A stretch of 64,000 nucleotides of DNA from Tannerellaceae bacterium (GTDB taxonomy: Bacteria; Bacteroidota; Bacteroidia; Bacteroidales; Tannerellaceae): positions 124,001 to 188,000 of the forward strand of contig JAIRRS010000152.1 in NCBI GenBank assembly GCA_031255855.1, given 5' to 3'. Position 1 is the stretch's first letter; each line of letters begins with the position of its first letter. Made by a program: the position numbers and the translations under genes. This document shows, piece by piece, positions 34,707 through 46,145 of the stretch. The notes under the pieces were generated by a model. That model saw nothing but the letters and a program-made list of their open reading frames with translations, ran no database searches and had not been told where the DNA came from.

Positions 34707-36704
34707 TTATTCTTCCAAATTGTTAATTTTGTATTGAACAAAAGCTTCTATGGCTTCGTATGCCGCCAAGCCCAAATCTCGGTATAGGTTTGCTGTGGCA
34801 CGGTTGCGGTCTTCGGCGCGTTGCCAAAAGAGGCGTTCGTCGTCGCCTAAGAACGGCGCGCTCTCCATTTGCGACTGGTGTTTCAAAATCGCATTCCGTT
34901 TGTTGCGTAATTGTTCGGGGCTCATCGGAACGGCCATTTCAATATGATCCATTTCCCACTCGGCCCAAGCTCCGCGATACATCCAGATACGGCAATCTTC
35001 CATCCAGGCTTTGCCTTTCAATTCGTCTATGGCAGCCAAAGCAGTATCCAGGCATACTCTATGTGTCCCGTGCGGGTCGGCAAGGTCGCCGGCAACAAAT
35101 ATCTGGTGGGGTTTTACTTCTTCCAATAAGTCAACAATGATTTTGATATCAACTTCACTGGGATCGTTCTTTTTTACCATTCCTGTTTCGTAGAAAGGCA
35201 AATCAAGGAAGCGGATGTGGTCGTCTTTCTTGATGCCGCTGTACCGGGCGCCCGCACGGGCTTCCTCCTTGCGGATGGTACCTTTCATGAAAAGAACTTC
35301 GTTTTTCTCCTTTTCACCTTCCACTTTTTCATTGTGGAGAAAATGGATAATTTCTTCCGCCTTTTTCTTTACCGTATTGTCTTTTGGGGAATATTTATTG
35401 CAGACATCCCTTAAATATTCGCAATAGCGGATTACTTCCTCATCGCCTACGGCGATGTTGCCGGATGTTTGATAGGCAACATACACATCATGCCCCTGTT
35501 CGCATAGGCGGTTGAATGTCCCTCCCATTGAAATAACATCGTCGTCGGGATGCGGGCTGAATATGACAATTCTCTTGGGAAATGGGGTCGCCCGTTCCGG
35601 ACGGTTTGAATCGTCGGCATTTTCTTTTCCTCCCGGCCAACCGGTAATTGTATGTTGGATGTCGTTGAATATATCAATATTCACCTTGTATGCCGAACCG
35701 AATTTTGTCAATAAACCGTTCAACCCGTTTTCATTGTAATCCTTGTTAGTCAGTTTCAGTATGGGTTTTCCTGTTAATTGGCACAACCATACGATGGCGC
35801 GGCGGATTAGCTTCTTGTCCCATTCGCAATCAGTCACCAGCCACGGATGGCTGATTCTGGTCAATTGGGAAGCAGCCGAAAGATCAGTCACCACCTTAAC
35901 ATTTTTCTGGTTTTGCAGGAATGAGGCCGGGTTAACGTCGGATATTTTTCCTTCGATTACTTCTTTCAGGATATGGGCTTTACTTTCACCCCAAGCCATC
36001 AACACGATCTCTTTCGCGTGGAGTATGGTAGACATACCCATTGTGATAACCCCTTCCGGAACATTGTCGATGGTTTTGAATATTTTGGAAGCCTCTTTGC
36101 GGGAATCATTGTCCATTAAGATAAGGCGAGTCGTGGAGCTTACGGTTGCTCCTGATCCGTTAAAACCGATATTTCCTGCATAACCGATACCCAGCAGCAT
36201 ATAGTCGATACCTCCTAACCGCTTGATATCTTCTTCATATGTCATGCAGAAGTTATAGATATTTTCTTTGGGCAACGACCCGTCGGGCGAATAAATATTC
36301 TCGGGTTTGATATCGACATGGTCGAGGAAATAATCTTTCAGATAAGATAAATTACTGAACGTGGTAGTTTTTAAAGGGTAAAATTCATACAAGTTGAAAA
36401 CTACTACATTATGGAAGCTAAGGTTTTCTTCTTTGTGCATCCGTATTAAATTTTTAAAAACGCTCTGCGGCGACCGTCCTCCGGGCAAACCTAAAACAAA
36501 CAATTGGCCCGTTTCCTGTTTTTTGCGGATAAGTACGGCGATTTCTTTGGCGATAGCTAAAGACCCTTCCTTGGCCGATTCGCATATAGTTGTCGGAATC
36601 TTTTCAAACCGCGTTAAAACGGAATGTTCATAAGCATTCTCCGGACGATAATACCTTGTCGGTATGCGGGTGAGGGTAATTTGTGAGCTTAAATTTGTCT
36701 TCAT
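34707..36704 (-). CDS. Fusion of a degenerate NagB-like domain with a PIG-L deacetylase
   Basis: A 665-residue protein from ATG 36704 (MKTNLSSQ); the upstream ATG at 36755 adds residues without family likeness. Residues 20-280 have the NagB/RpiA sugar-isomerase fold (GLPGGRSPQSVF; FNLYEF; GIGYAGNIGFNGSG). Against E. coli NagB, catalytic Asp72, Asp141, His143 and Glu148 correspond to Tyr106, Ala176, Asn178 and Gly183, so deaminase activity is unlikely. Residues from about 395 form a PIG-L/LmbE zinc deacetylase with intact SPHPDDD and DPHGTHR motifs, expected to deacetylate an N-acetylglucosamine compound. Such fusions are widely annotated as glucosamine-6-phosphate deaminase in this phylum; that label looks wrong here. 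Confidence 0.82.
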   Translation of the reverse strand: MKTNLSSQITLTRIPTRYYRPENAYEHSVLTRFEKIPTTICESAKEGSLAIAKEIAVLIRKKQETGQLFVLGLPGGRSPQSVFKNLIRMHKEENLSFHNVVVFNLYEFYPLKTTTFSNLSYLKDYFLDHVDIKPENIYSPDGSLPKENIYNFCMTYEEDIKRLGGIDYMLLGIGYAGNIGFNGSGATVSSTTRLILMDNDSRKEASKIFKTIDNVPEGVITMGMSTILHAKEIVLMAWGESKAHILKEVIEGKISDVNPASFLQNQKNVKVVTDLSAASQLTRISHPWLVTDCEWDKKLIRRAIVWLCQLTGKPILKLTNKDYNENGLNGLLTKFGSAYKVNIDIFNDIQHTITGWPGGKENADDSNRPERATPFPKRIVIFSPHPDDDVISMGGTFNRLCEQGHDVYVAYQTSGNIAVGDEEVIRYCEYLRDVCNKYSPKDNTVKKKAEEIIHFLHNEKVEGEKEKNEVLFMKGTIRKEEARAGARYSGIKKDDHIRFLDLPFYETGMVKKNDPSEVDIKIIVDLLEEVKPHQIFVAGDLADPHGTHRVCLDTALAAIDELKGKAWMEDCRIWMYRGAWAEWEMDHIEMAVPMSPEQLRNKRNAILKHQSQMESAPFLGDDERLFWQRAEDRNRATANLYRDLGLAAYEAIEAFVQYKINNLEE

Positions 36705-36752
36705 GTTTATCTTATACGATTTAGTATTTTGATTATAAAAAAGAGTGAATTG

Positions 36753-36781
36753 CAAATATAATATTTATTATAATGTAACAA
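36753..36781 (-). promoter_or_regulatory. Promoter of the NagB-like/PIG-L gene
   Basis: Minus-strand TATATTTG (36760-36753) is a full -7 match, with a partial -33 element (TTG, 36781-36779) 18 bases away. It lies 49 bases before the chosen start, supporting ATG 36704 over 36755. Confidence 0.5.
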
Positions 36782-36782
36782 G

Positions 36783-38726
36783 TTAAATATTTTGAATGTT
36801 TAAATCTTCCAATTCGATAGTCAATTCCGTCCATTTATCCATTGTTTCAGACAGTTCCTTTTTCAGCTTCGAATATTCGTTATACAAGGATGCGTCAGAC
36901 GCGCCTTCGGGGGTTGCCAGTCCATTTTCTATTTCTTTTATTTTATTTTCCAGTCCGGCAATTTTGTTTTCAGCATCGGCCACGGCTTTTTCCATTTTCC
37001 GTATGGCTTTGCCATGTTCTTTTCGTGCTTCGTAGGATCGTTTGTTTTGGGTAGGCTGGGCTTCGCTTTCGTCTGATATGTTTTTGGATTGGGCGGAACG
37101 TTCCAGTTCGCGCAGGCTTTCCATCTTTTTCCGTTCAAGGAATTCGTAGATGCCTCCGAGATGTTCAATCACCCGCTGGTTGCCAAATTCGTAAACTTTA
37201 TCCACCAGCCCGTCAAGAAATTCACGGTCGTGCGACACGACAATCACCGTGCCGTCGAACTCTTTCAACGCGCTTTTCAATACATCTTTCGAACGCATGT
37301 CGAGGTGGTTGGTCGGCTCGTCAAGGATGAGCAGGTTGACAGGGTTGAGCAGAAGCCGTATCATTGCCAGCCGGCTCCGTTCTCCACCCGAAAGGACGCC
37401 AACCTTTTTATCCGAAGCATCTCCTCCAAACATGAATGCTCCCAGGATGTCGCGGATTTTTGTCCGGATATCTCCTTGGGCCACATAGTCGATCGTATCG
37501 AATACGGTTTGTTTTTCATCCAGCAACTGGGCTTGATTTTGCGCGAAATATCCGATTTTCACGTTATGGCCGAGTTGTAGTTTTCCTTCGAAATGAATCT
37601 CGCCCATGATACATTTGACCAAGGTGGATTTGCCTTCGCCGTTTTTCCCGACAAATGCGACTTTGTCTCCCCGGTTTATGGTAAACGTAACATGTTCGTA
37701 CACCAGGTGGCTTCCGTATCGTTTGGCCACATCTTCAATGATTACCGGGTACGAACCGGAACGGGGAGCAGGCGGAAACTTCAGGTTTAACGACGTGTTG
37801 TCTGTATCGTCTACTTCGATGCGGTCAACCTTTTCGAGTTGCTTGATGCGGGATTGCACCTGTACGGCTTTGGTCGCCTTGTAACGGAAACGTTCGATAA
37901 AGGCTTCCGTATCGGCTATTTTTTTTTGCTGGTTTTCGTAAGCGCGCAATTGTTGTTCCCGGCGTTCTTTACGTAATACCACATAGTCTGAGTAGTTAAC
38001 TTTGTAGTCGTATATTTTCCCCAGTTCTATTTCGATTGTCCGGAAAGTCGTATTATCAATAAACGCCCGGTCGTGGGAAACCAATACGACGGCATTGGCG
38101 CGTGTTGCGATAAAGTTTTCAAGCCATTGGATAGATTCGATATCAAGGTGGTTGGTCGGCTCGTCCAACAACAAGATATCCGGGCGGCTCAATAAAAGTT
38201 TGGCCAATTCGATGCGCATGCGCCAACCACCGCTGAACTCGCTTGTGGGGCGGTCGAAATCCGTTCGGGTGAAACCAAGCCCCATCAATGTACGTTCCAG
38301 TTCCGCCAGATAATTATTTCCGCCCATCATCTGGAACATCTCTGTTTTATGGGTTACGTTATCAATCAGGTTATGATACGATTCCGATTCATAGTCTGTA
38401 CGTTCGGCCAGTTCATTGTTTAGCCTTTCAATTTCGCTTTCAAGCTCATGGATATGCTCAAAGGCGCGTTCGGCCTCTTCTTTAACCGTGTAGCCGTCGG
38501 CCAATTTCATTTGCTGCGGGAGGTAACCTATTGTGATATCTTTGGGGATACAGACTGTTCCCGAGGTAGGCAATTGCAATCCGGCAAATATTTTAAGCAT
38601 CGTACTTTTCCCTGCTCCATTCTTCCCGACCAAAGCAATCCGGTCTTTTTTGTTTACTACAAAAGAGATGTCATCAAAAAGCGTAAATCCTCCAAACTCA
38701 ACTGTCAGCCCATCAACCGAAACCAT
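36783..38726 (-). CDS. ABC-F family ATPase
   Basis: A 647-residue protein with two ABC ATPase domains and no membrane part, as in ABC-F ribosome-associated factors. ATG 38726 (MVSVDGLTVEFGG) is chosen; earlier in-frame codons lie upstream of the promoter. First domain: Walker A GKNGAGKST, signature FSGGWRMR, Walker B LLLDEPTNHLD. Second domain: GKNGEGKST, LSGGERSR, LILDEPTNHLD. An interdomain linker precedes the second domain and the last 110 residues are a coiled coil (AIRKMEKAVADAENK). ABC-F proteins tune translation or protect ribosomes from drugs; this looks like a housekeeping YheS/Uup-like member. Confidence 0.92.
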   Translation of the reverse strand: MVSVDGLTVEFGGFTLFDDISFVVNKKDRIALVGKNGAGKSTMLKIFAGLQLPTSGTVCIPKDITIGYLPQQMKLADGYTVKEEAERAFEHIHELESEIERLNNELAERTDYESESYHNLIDNVTHKTEMFQMMGGNNYLAELERTLMGLGFTRTDFDRPTSEFSGGWRMRIELAKLLLSRPDILLLDEPTNHLDIESIQWLENFIATRANAVVLVSHDRAFIDNTTFRTIEIELGKIYDYKVNYSDYVVLRKERREQQLRAYENQQKKIADTEAFIERFRYKATKAVQVQSRIKQLEKVDRIEVDDTDNTSLNLKFPPAPRSGSYPVIIEDVAKRYGSHLVYEHVTFTINRGDKVAFVGKNGEGKSTLVKCIMGEIHFEGKLQLGHNVKIGYFAQNQAQLLDEKQTVFDTIDYVAQGDIRTKIRDILGAFMFGGDASDKKVGVLSGGERSRLAMIRLLLNPVNLLILDEPTNHLDMRSKDVLKSALKEFDGTVIVVSHDREFLDGLVDKVYEFGNQRVIEHLGGIYEFLERKKMESLRELERSAQSKNISDESEAQPTQNKRSYEARKEHGKAIRKMEKAVADAENKIAGLENKIKEIENGLATPEGASDASLYNEYSKLKKELSETMDKWTELTIELEDLNIQNI

Positions 38727-38747
38727 AATTTTATCTTTAATGAGCCG

Positions 38748-38755
38748 CAAAGATA
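38748..38755 (-). promoter_or_regulatory. -7 element of the ABC-F gene
   Basis: Minus-strand TATCTTTG, a full match, 21 bases before the start at 38726. Confidence 0.45.
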
Positions 38756-38823
38756 CAACGAAAGATTTGAATAACAGCATTGTGAATCCAACGAAGGTCA
38801 ATTGGCGGAAATAGTTAAAAAAT

Positions 38824-38911
38824 CATTGAGATAATTTTGGAAAAACATTGGGATGATCGTCCAAAGTCATCCCAATGAAAGTCGGAAAACATCCCGATGA
38901 ATTTTTCAACC
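38824..38911 (+). repeat. 22-bp four-unit repeat, locus B
   Basis: Units begin at 38824, 38846, 38868 and 38890, exactly 22 bp apart, with cores CATTGAGATA, CATTGGGATG, CATCCCAATG and CATCCCGATG. Units 2 and 3 form a perfect 11-bp stem (38846-38856 with 38867-38877). Shortly after the last unit comes a GGCGCT hexamer, also found just after locus A. It lies about 85 bases upstream of the pyrG -7 box. Confidence 0.85.
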
Positions 38912-38995
38912 TCCACATTGGCGCTACAAGAGCCCCCGCGAGGGAATTTCCATACAAGTTATCTGTGAAAGAATGGACATGTCAACGAAAATGAC

Positions 38996-39003
38996 TAACT
39001 TTG
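38996..39003 (+). promoter_or_regulatory. -7 element of pyrG
   Basis: TAACTTTG, a full match to TAnnTTTG, 53 bases before the GTG start. Confidence 0.5.
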
Positions 39004-39043
39004 CACTTTCGTAGAAATTAGGCATGTTATTTCTGATAAATAA

Positions 39044-40660
<1,617 letters not shown>

Positions 40661-40671
40661 CATTGATATAA

Positions 40672-42579
40672 ATGGATAAAAATACAGTAATCGGATTCCT
40701 GTTAATAGGAATTGTTTTATTTGCGTTTTCCTGGTTGAACCGGCCGTCTCCCGAACAAATTGAAGCACAGAATCGCTACAGAGATTCAATCGAACAGGTG
40801 GAATATGCCAGGCAATTGGAGCAACAGCTTGAAGAACAACAGGTAGTTGCGCAGAAAGAATCATTGGAGCATTTACCCGATTCGGTAAAAGACGCTCAGT
40901 TGCAAAACACATACGGCGTATTTGCCGAAACAATGTCGGGGACGGAGGAAACGGTGACATTGGAAAATGATTTGTTGGAAGTTCGGATATCAACGAAAGG
41001 CGGACGTTTGGAATATGCCCGGTTGAAAGAGTTTGTCACACATGATTCGCTGCCTTTGATTCTTTTCCAGGGAAATGAATCGAAACTCGACTTTACATTA
41101 GTAACGGCTACGAACCGTGTTATCAGTACAGCCGACTTGTTTTTTACGCCAATCAAAGGTAGCGACCCCAACAGCCTGACGATGCGTTTGAATGTAAGTG
41201 AAGATTCATATCTGGACTTCGCTTATTCATTGAAGCCAGACGATTATATGCTCCAATATTCAATCCAAGGACATGGGCTGAACGGTATCTTGTCGCCAAG
41301 CGTCAATACGCTGGATTTGACATGGGAGCAGGATATCCGCCAACAGGAAAAAGGACGCAAATACGAAGACCAGCATACGGCGCTTTATTATAAGTTCTTA
41401 GCCGACGACGTAGAGAAGCTGAGCGAAGTAAAAGACCAGAGCGAGAAAGTAGCGAACCGGTTGAAATGGATTGCTTATAAAGATAAATTCTTTGCCACCG
41501 TTTTGATATCGCAAGACGGTTTTGAAGCAACTACGCTTGATTCAAAGCTATTTCCTGCATCCAGTTTCCTGAAACGTTTCAAAACGGTAACCTCCGTACC
41601 CTTTGACATACAGGGACGGGAAGCGACCACCCTTACTTATTATCTGGGTCCTAACCAATATGCCTTGCTGAAAGCTTATGACAAAGGAGCGGAGGTCGGG
41701 CAGGAGTTGGATTTAGAGAAGCTTGTACCGATGGGAGGAAGCCTTTTCCGTGTGATAAACCAATATTTCATTATTCCGATATTCGACTTCCTGGGCAAGT
41801 TCTTTACAAGCTACGGTTTGATTATTTTCTTGCTCACATTGATTGTTAAACTGGTCTTATTCCCGCTTACATATAAATCATACATGTCGTCGGCCAAGAT
41901 GCGTGTATTGCGTCCACAGGTGGAAGCTATCAATGAAAAATATCCCGGACAAGACAAAGCCATGGAACGCCAGAAGGCAACGATGGAACTCTACAGCCGC
42001 GCGGGAGCAAGCCCTATGAGCGGCTGCTTGCCTATGTTGCTCCAATTCCCTATTTTGATTGCGTTGTACAATTTCTTTCCATCGGCTATCGACTTACGTC
42101 AGCAAGGCTTTTTATGGGCCGACGACTTATCCACGTATGACGCCGTTATTCGCTGGAACGCGCAAATACCGTTTATATCGGCCTATTTGGGTAATCACCT
42201 GAGTTTGTTCTGTATATTAATGACGGCAGTTAATATTATCTATACGAAGTTCAATATGGAAATGACCAATACCGGACAGCAACAGATGCCCGGTATGAAA
42301 ATGATGATGTACCTGATGCCGTTGATGTTCCTGTTCTTCTTCAATCAAAGCGCCTCGGCTTTGAGCTATTATTTCCTTGTATCTACCTTGATAACAATCG
42401 GGCAAACACTTTCGTTCCGCTTCCTTATCAATGAAGAAAAACTATTGGCCAAGTTGGAAGAAAACAAGAAAAAACCCAGGAAGAAATCAAGCTTTATGCG
42501 ACGCCTGGAAGAAGCCCAAAAGCAACAACAGGAAGTTTTGAACAAACAAAAACAACAGCAACAAAAGAAAAAAAGATAA
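40672..42579 (+). CDS. yidC: Membrane protein insertase YidC
   Basis: A 635-residue inner-membrane insertase. The N-terminal helix (TVIGFLLIGIVLFAFSWL) is followed by a large periplasmic beta domain (about 80-340), then the conserved core with five helices (SYGLIIFLLTLIVKLVLFPLTYKSYMSSAKM; GCLPMLLQFPILIALYNFF; MYLMPLMFLFFFN). The C-terminal 60 residues are very rich in Lys and Gln (KKPRKKSS and QQQQKKKR), a positive tail thought to touch ribosomes. The pyrG-yidC order is usual in Bacteroidales. A terminator follows. Confidence 0.96.
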   Translation: MDKNTVIGFLLIGIVLFAFSWLNRPSPEQIEAQNRYRDSIEQVEYARQLEQQLEEQQVVAQKESLEHLPDSVKDAQLQNTYGVFAETMSGTEETVTLENDLLEVRISTKGGRLEYARLKEFVTHDSLPLILFQGNESKLDFTLVTATNRVISTADLFFTPIKGSDPNSLTMRLNVSEDSYLDFAYSLKPDDYMLQYSIQGHGLNGILSPSVNTLDLTWEQDIRQQEKGRKYEDQHTALYYKFLADDVEKLSEVKDQSEKVANRLKWIAYKDKFFATVLISQDGFEATTLDSKLFPASSFLKRFKTVTSVPFDIQGREATTLTYYLGPNQYALLKAYDKGAEVGQELDLEKLVPMGGSLFRVINQYFIIPIFDFLGKFFTSYGLIIFLLTLIVKLVLFPLTYKSYMSSAKMRVLRPQVEAINEKYPGQDKAMERQKATMELYSRAGASPMSGCLPMLLQFPILIALYNFFPSAIDLRQQGFLWADDLSTYDAVIRWNAQIPFISAYLGNHLSLFCILMTAVNIIYTKFNMEMTNTGQQQMPGMKMMMYLMPLMFLFFFNQSASALSYYFLVSTLITIGQTLSFRFLINEEKLLAKLEENKKKPRKKSSFMRRLEEAQKQQQEVLNKQKQQQQKKKR

Positions 42580-42607
42580 AAAAACGTATAAGAAAGCCAT
42601 CGTAAGG

Positions 42608-42641
42608 AGAGGTGCATTTGTAAAGGATGTACCTCTTTTTT
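42608..42641 (+). terminator. Terminator after yidC
   Basis: 10-bp stem AGAGGTGCAT/ATGTACCTCT (one G-U pair), 9-base loop, then seven Ts. Confidence 0.85.
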
Positions 42642-42821
42642 ATTTTACTGTTAACCAATATGATATGAATTGACTTAAAAAAACAAGGGTATAAAATGTT
42701 TCATTTGTTGTTTTGGCGAATGGTGCAATTTTAAAAACAAAAACGACATTTTTTTTTAATGGATAACAAAACCACCCCTTTTCCTTTACAATAATTATCC
42801 CCCTTTTAATTAGTATTCCTT

Positions 42822-42829
42822 TACATTTG
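42822..42829 (+). promoter_or_regulatory. -7 element of SusCD locus 2
   Basis: TACATTTG, full match to TAnnTTTG, 100 bases upstream of susC; no spaced -33 TTTG. Confidence 0.4.
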
Positions 42830-42928
42830 TTGAGATGTATTGTCAACCGGTTAATACATACTGAAAGCATGTATTAGCCTATAATCATGTAGATTGCAAA
42901 TTATTTTATCAATTTAAATCAATTCTTT

Positions 42929-45900
42929 ATGGAAGAAAGATGTCGTACATTTCGAAAATTACCCTTAAAGCTTAGCCAGCTTGTGATTGTTGCAGCCTTT
43001 CTGCTGACACATTGCCTTCCGGCGATAGCGCAGACAGGCATTAGGGTAACAGGAGTAGTAACTTCGGATGCCGACGGCTTGCCTCTGATTGGGGTAAACG
43101 TTATTCAACGAGGAACTACAAACGGTACAGTTACCAACTTTGATGGGAACTATGAATTGACCGTTCCGGTTAATTCAACACTCGAATTTTCGTATATTGG
43201 CCATACAAACCAGCAGGTAACCGTTACTGCCGGACGCTCCCAATATAACATCGTGATGAAAGAAGGCTCCCAATCACTCGACGAAGTAGTGGTAGTGGGC
43301 TACGGTGTGCAGAAAAAGAAACTCGTTACCGGAGCAACCGTGCAGGTAGGAGGAGACGATCTTCAAAAACTGAGTACTATCTCAGCCTTTAGCGCTTTAC
43401 AAAGCCAGACGCCGGGTGTTAATATCACGCAAATATCAGGTATGCCGGGCGAAGGTTTTAAAGTCAATATCCGTGGGGTAAGTACGATTGGTAATTCGGA
43501 TCCTTTGTATGTAATTGACGGAATCAGCGGTGGTAACCTAAACAATCTGAACCCTGCCGATATCGAATCGATTGATGTATTAAAAGACGCTGCTTCTTCG
43601 GCTATTTACGGTTCACGCGGCGCCAATGGAGTTATCCTTATTACAACGAAAAGAGGTAAGACCGGAAAACCCCAGGTGAGTTACGATGGATATGTGGGAG
43701 TTCAAAATCCATATAAAATGCCTGCTCTGTTGAATGCGAGGGAATATATGGCTATTCAGGATGAAACCCGTATAAATGAAGGTAATATCGCGTACAACTG
43801 GGAAAACGAACTACCTATATATCTATATGATAGCATTATGGATGGAAGTTGGAATGGCACAAATTGGGCGGAAGAGTTCCGGCATAAAGATGCTTTGATT
43901 CAAAACCACGCCATCAACATATTAGGAGGTGGCGAAACGTCCCAGTTTTCTTTAGGATTTTCTTATGCCGACCAGGATGGTATTTTAGGCCAACCAACAA
44001 CAACCAATCATACCAGGTATACGGCCCGTATTAACTCAGACCATATTGTATATAAGGTAGGCGATTTGAATGTGATCAAAATAGGACAGACGCTAAATTA
44101 TGGACATCGTTCGAGAAGCGGCGCCCAGGGGATTGGGAATATCTTTTGGAATGACTTTCATAATATGCTTGTAGGAAGTCCTTTATTACCGGTTTACAAT
44201 AAAGAAGGCGATTGGTATATGCAGAAAGATAAAGTAGAAGAAGGCTGGAACTTGCAAGGTTCTATTGGAAATCCGATGGCAGATTACGCGTTAGGTTCGC
44301 GTTCGATGAACGATTCAAGGAATTTTGAACTTCGCTCAAGTGCATATGTAGAGATACAACCGATACAAAATCTTATTCTCCGTTCACAATTCGGATACAA
44401 CAGTAGTTCGTGGACTTCCCGTAGCTATAATGGATCCCGTCAAATATCTACCACGAGTGAGGTGCCTTTGGATCGCGTGAGCCAAAGCGCCGGCGGAGGA
44501 TATGATATTGCTTGGACGAACACAATAAATTATAACTTTGATATTAATCAAGAACATTCGTTCGGGGTTATGCTTGGACAAGAAATAATTAAGTCCGGAA
44601 TGGGTGTGAATCTTGAATTAGGAATCGACCGTTCATTATTCCCAGGCTCATTCAAACATGCGTATATTAATAATACCAATGCCCAAGCGTTGAATGAAGT
44701 GGCAACCCGTAGAGGCGATCCATGGGGTATGGGACGCATGGCCTCATTCTTTGGCCGTATGGAATATAACTATAAGGAAACATACATGGCAACGATTACA
44801 TTACGCGCGGACGGTTCCAGCAACTTTGCGCGCGGACACCGCTGGGGATATTTCCCTTCCGTGTCGGCCGGATGGATTATCTCTAACGAAGGATTCTTTG
44901 ACTCGCTCAGAAATAGCGGATTCGATTATTTGAGGCTTCGTGGCAGTTGGGGGCAGAATGGTAACCAATCTATTGATAATTTTCAATATTTGGCAACGAT
45001 AGCTATGGATGATCAGAATGCCTATTATTTTGGAGAAAACAAAGAAACCCCTACCCAAGGAGCTTATGCGGATATACTTCCTAATAATGAAATATCCTGG
45101 GAAACCGCAGAAATGATTGACGTAGGTCTGGACGTCCGTTTCTTAAGTTCACGTTTAGGCGTTGTTTTTGATTGGTACAGACGAAACAAAAAAGATTGGT
45201 TAGTCAGGGCGCCCCAATTGGCCTCTTATGGTACGAATGCGCCATTTATTAATGGAGGTGATTTGAGGAATCAAGGGTTTGAACTTTCTTTGGACTGGAA
45301 TGACAGAGTTGGCGATTTTACTTATGGGGCAAATATTAATTTTTCCAAATTTACAAATAAAGTGACCCGTATTGCAAACTCGGAAGGAATTATCCACGGC
45401 CCGGCAAATGTTTTAAGCCAGGGAACTACGGAAATGTTCCGTGCCCAGGTGGGAGAACCCATCGGCTTCTTCTGGGGATATAAAACAGAAGGAATTTTCC
45501 AGAATCAAGCACAAATAGAATCTTACAGAGCCGCGGGTAAAGGCGTTTTAGACACCGCCCAGCCAGGCGATGTCATTTTTGCAGACGCCAATGGCGATGG
45601 TTCTATTTCAGACGCAGACAAGGTGAATATAGGAGATCCGAATCCTGATTTCACGGCCGGTTTATCATTGAATTTTGGTTACAAAGGCTTTGACCTCTCA
45701 TTAACAGCCTATGGGCAGTTTGGTTTCCAGATAGCTAAATCATACCGTTCCTTTGCCGACAGTCCGTTACAGAATTACACAACGGATATTTTCGGACGCT
45801 GGTATGGTGAAGGAACATCCAATAAGTTGCCGCGTTTAACGTCAGGCAGCCATACTAACTGGCAAAATGTTTCGGATATTTATATCGAGGATGGGGATTT

Positions 45901-46132
45901 CGTGAAATTGCAAAATATCACCATAGGATATGATTTCAAAAAATTGTTCCCAAAGATGCCTTTAGGACAAGCACGCCTGTACGTAACCGCCCAAAACGTG
46001 TTTACAATAACCGGTTATTCCGGTCTTGATCCGGAAATTGGATATAGTGATTATAACTGGTCGAAAAATATAGACCTGGGATTCTATCCAAGTCCAAGAA
46101 CTTATATGGTAGGTGTAAATTTGAAATTCTAA
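42929..46132 (+). CDS. SusC/RagA-family TonB-dependent transporter (locus 2)
   Basis: An outer-membrane transporter of 1067 residues. Signal peptide (about 1-35, ending AIAQ), then a carboxypeptidase-regulatory-like domain (about 38-112, IRVTGVVTSDADGLPLIGVNV), TonB-box region LDEVVVVGYGVQKKK, plug with DPLYVIDGISGG, and a beta barrel ending VGVNLKF. Unlike locus 1 there is no STN domain and no linked FecR/ECF pair, so regulation must differ. It is followed 13 bases later by its SusD partner. The ligand is unknown; the locus contains no recognisable glycoside hydrolase or sulfatase. Confidence 0.95.
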   Translation: MEERCRTFRKLPLKLSQLVIVAAFLLTHCLPAIAQTGIRVTGVVTSDADGLPLIGVNVIQRGTTNGTVTNFDGNYELTVPVNSTLEFSYIGHTNQQVTVTAGRSQYNIVMKEGSQSLDEVVVVGYGVQKKKLVTGATVQVGGDDLQKLSTISAFSALQSQTPGVNITQISGMPGEGFKVNIRGVSTIGNSDPLYVIDGISGGNLNNLNPADIESIDVLKDAASSAIYGSRGANGVILITTKRGKTGKPQVSYDGYVGVQNPYKMPALLNAREYMAIQDETRINEGNIAYNWENELPIYLYDSIMDGSWNGTNWAEEFRHKDALIQNHAINILGGGETSQFSLGFSYADQDGILGQPTTTNHTRYTARINSDHIVYKVGDLNVIKIGQTLNYGHRSRSGAQGIGNIFWNDFHNMLVGSPLLPVYNKEGDWYMQKDKVEEGWNLQGSIGNPMADYALGSRSMNDSRNFELRSSAYVEIQPIQNLILRSQFGYNSSSWTSRSYNGSRQISTTSEVPLDRVSQSAGGGYDIAWTNTINYNFDINQEHSFGVMLGQEIIKSGMGVNLELGIDRSLFPGSFKHAYINNTNAQALNEVATRRGDPWGMGRMASFFGRMEYNYKETYMATITLRADGSSNFARGHRWGYFPSVSAGWIISNEGFFDSLRNSGFDYLRLRGSWGQNGNQSIDNFQYLATIAMDDQNAYYFGENKETPTQGAYADILPNNEISWETAEMIDVGLDVRFLSSRLGVVFDWYRRNKKDWLVRAPQLASYGTNAPFINGGDLRNQGFELSLDWNDRVGDFTYGANINFSKFTNKVTRIANSEGIIHGPANVLSQGTTEMFRAQVGEPIGFFWGYKTEGIFQNQAQIESYRAAGKGVLDTAQPGDVIFADANGDGSISDADKVNIGDPNPDFTAGLSLNFGYKGFDLSLTAYGQFGFQIAKSYRSFADSPLQNYTTDIFGRWYGEGTSNKLPRLTSGSHTNWQNVSDIYIEDGDFVKLQNITIGYDFKKLFPKMPLGQARLYVTAQNVFTITGYSGLDPEIGYSDYNWSKNIDLGFYPSPRTYMVGVNLKF

Positions 46133-46145
46133 TTAAAGAACATTC

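Larger units (their letters stand above)
42580..42928. other. Intergenic region between yidC and SusCD locus 2
   Basis: It contains the yidC terminator (42608-42641) and a -7 box TACATTTG (42822-42829) about 100 bases before susC. The rest is AT-rich with no ORF or strong hairpin seen; the long leader leaves space for regulation. Confidence 0.6.
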
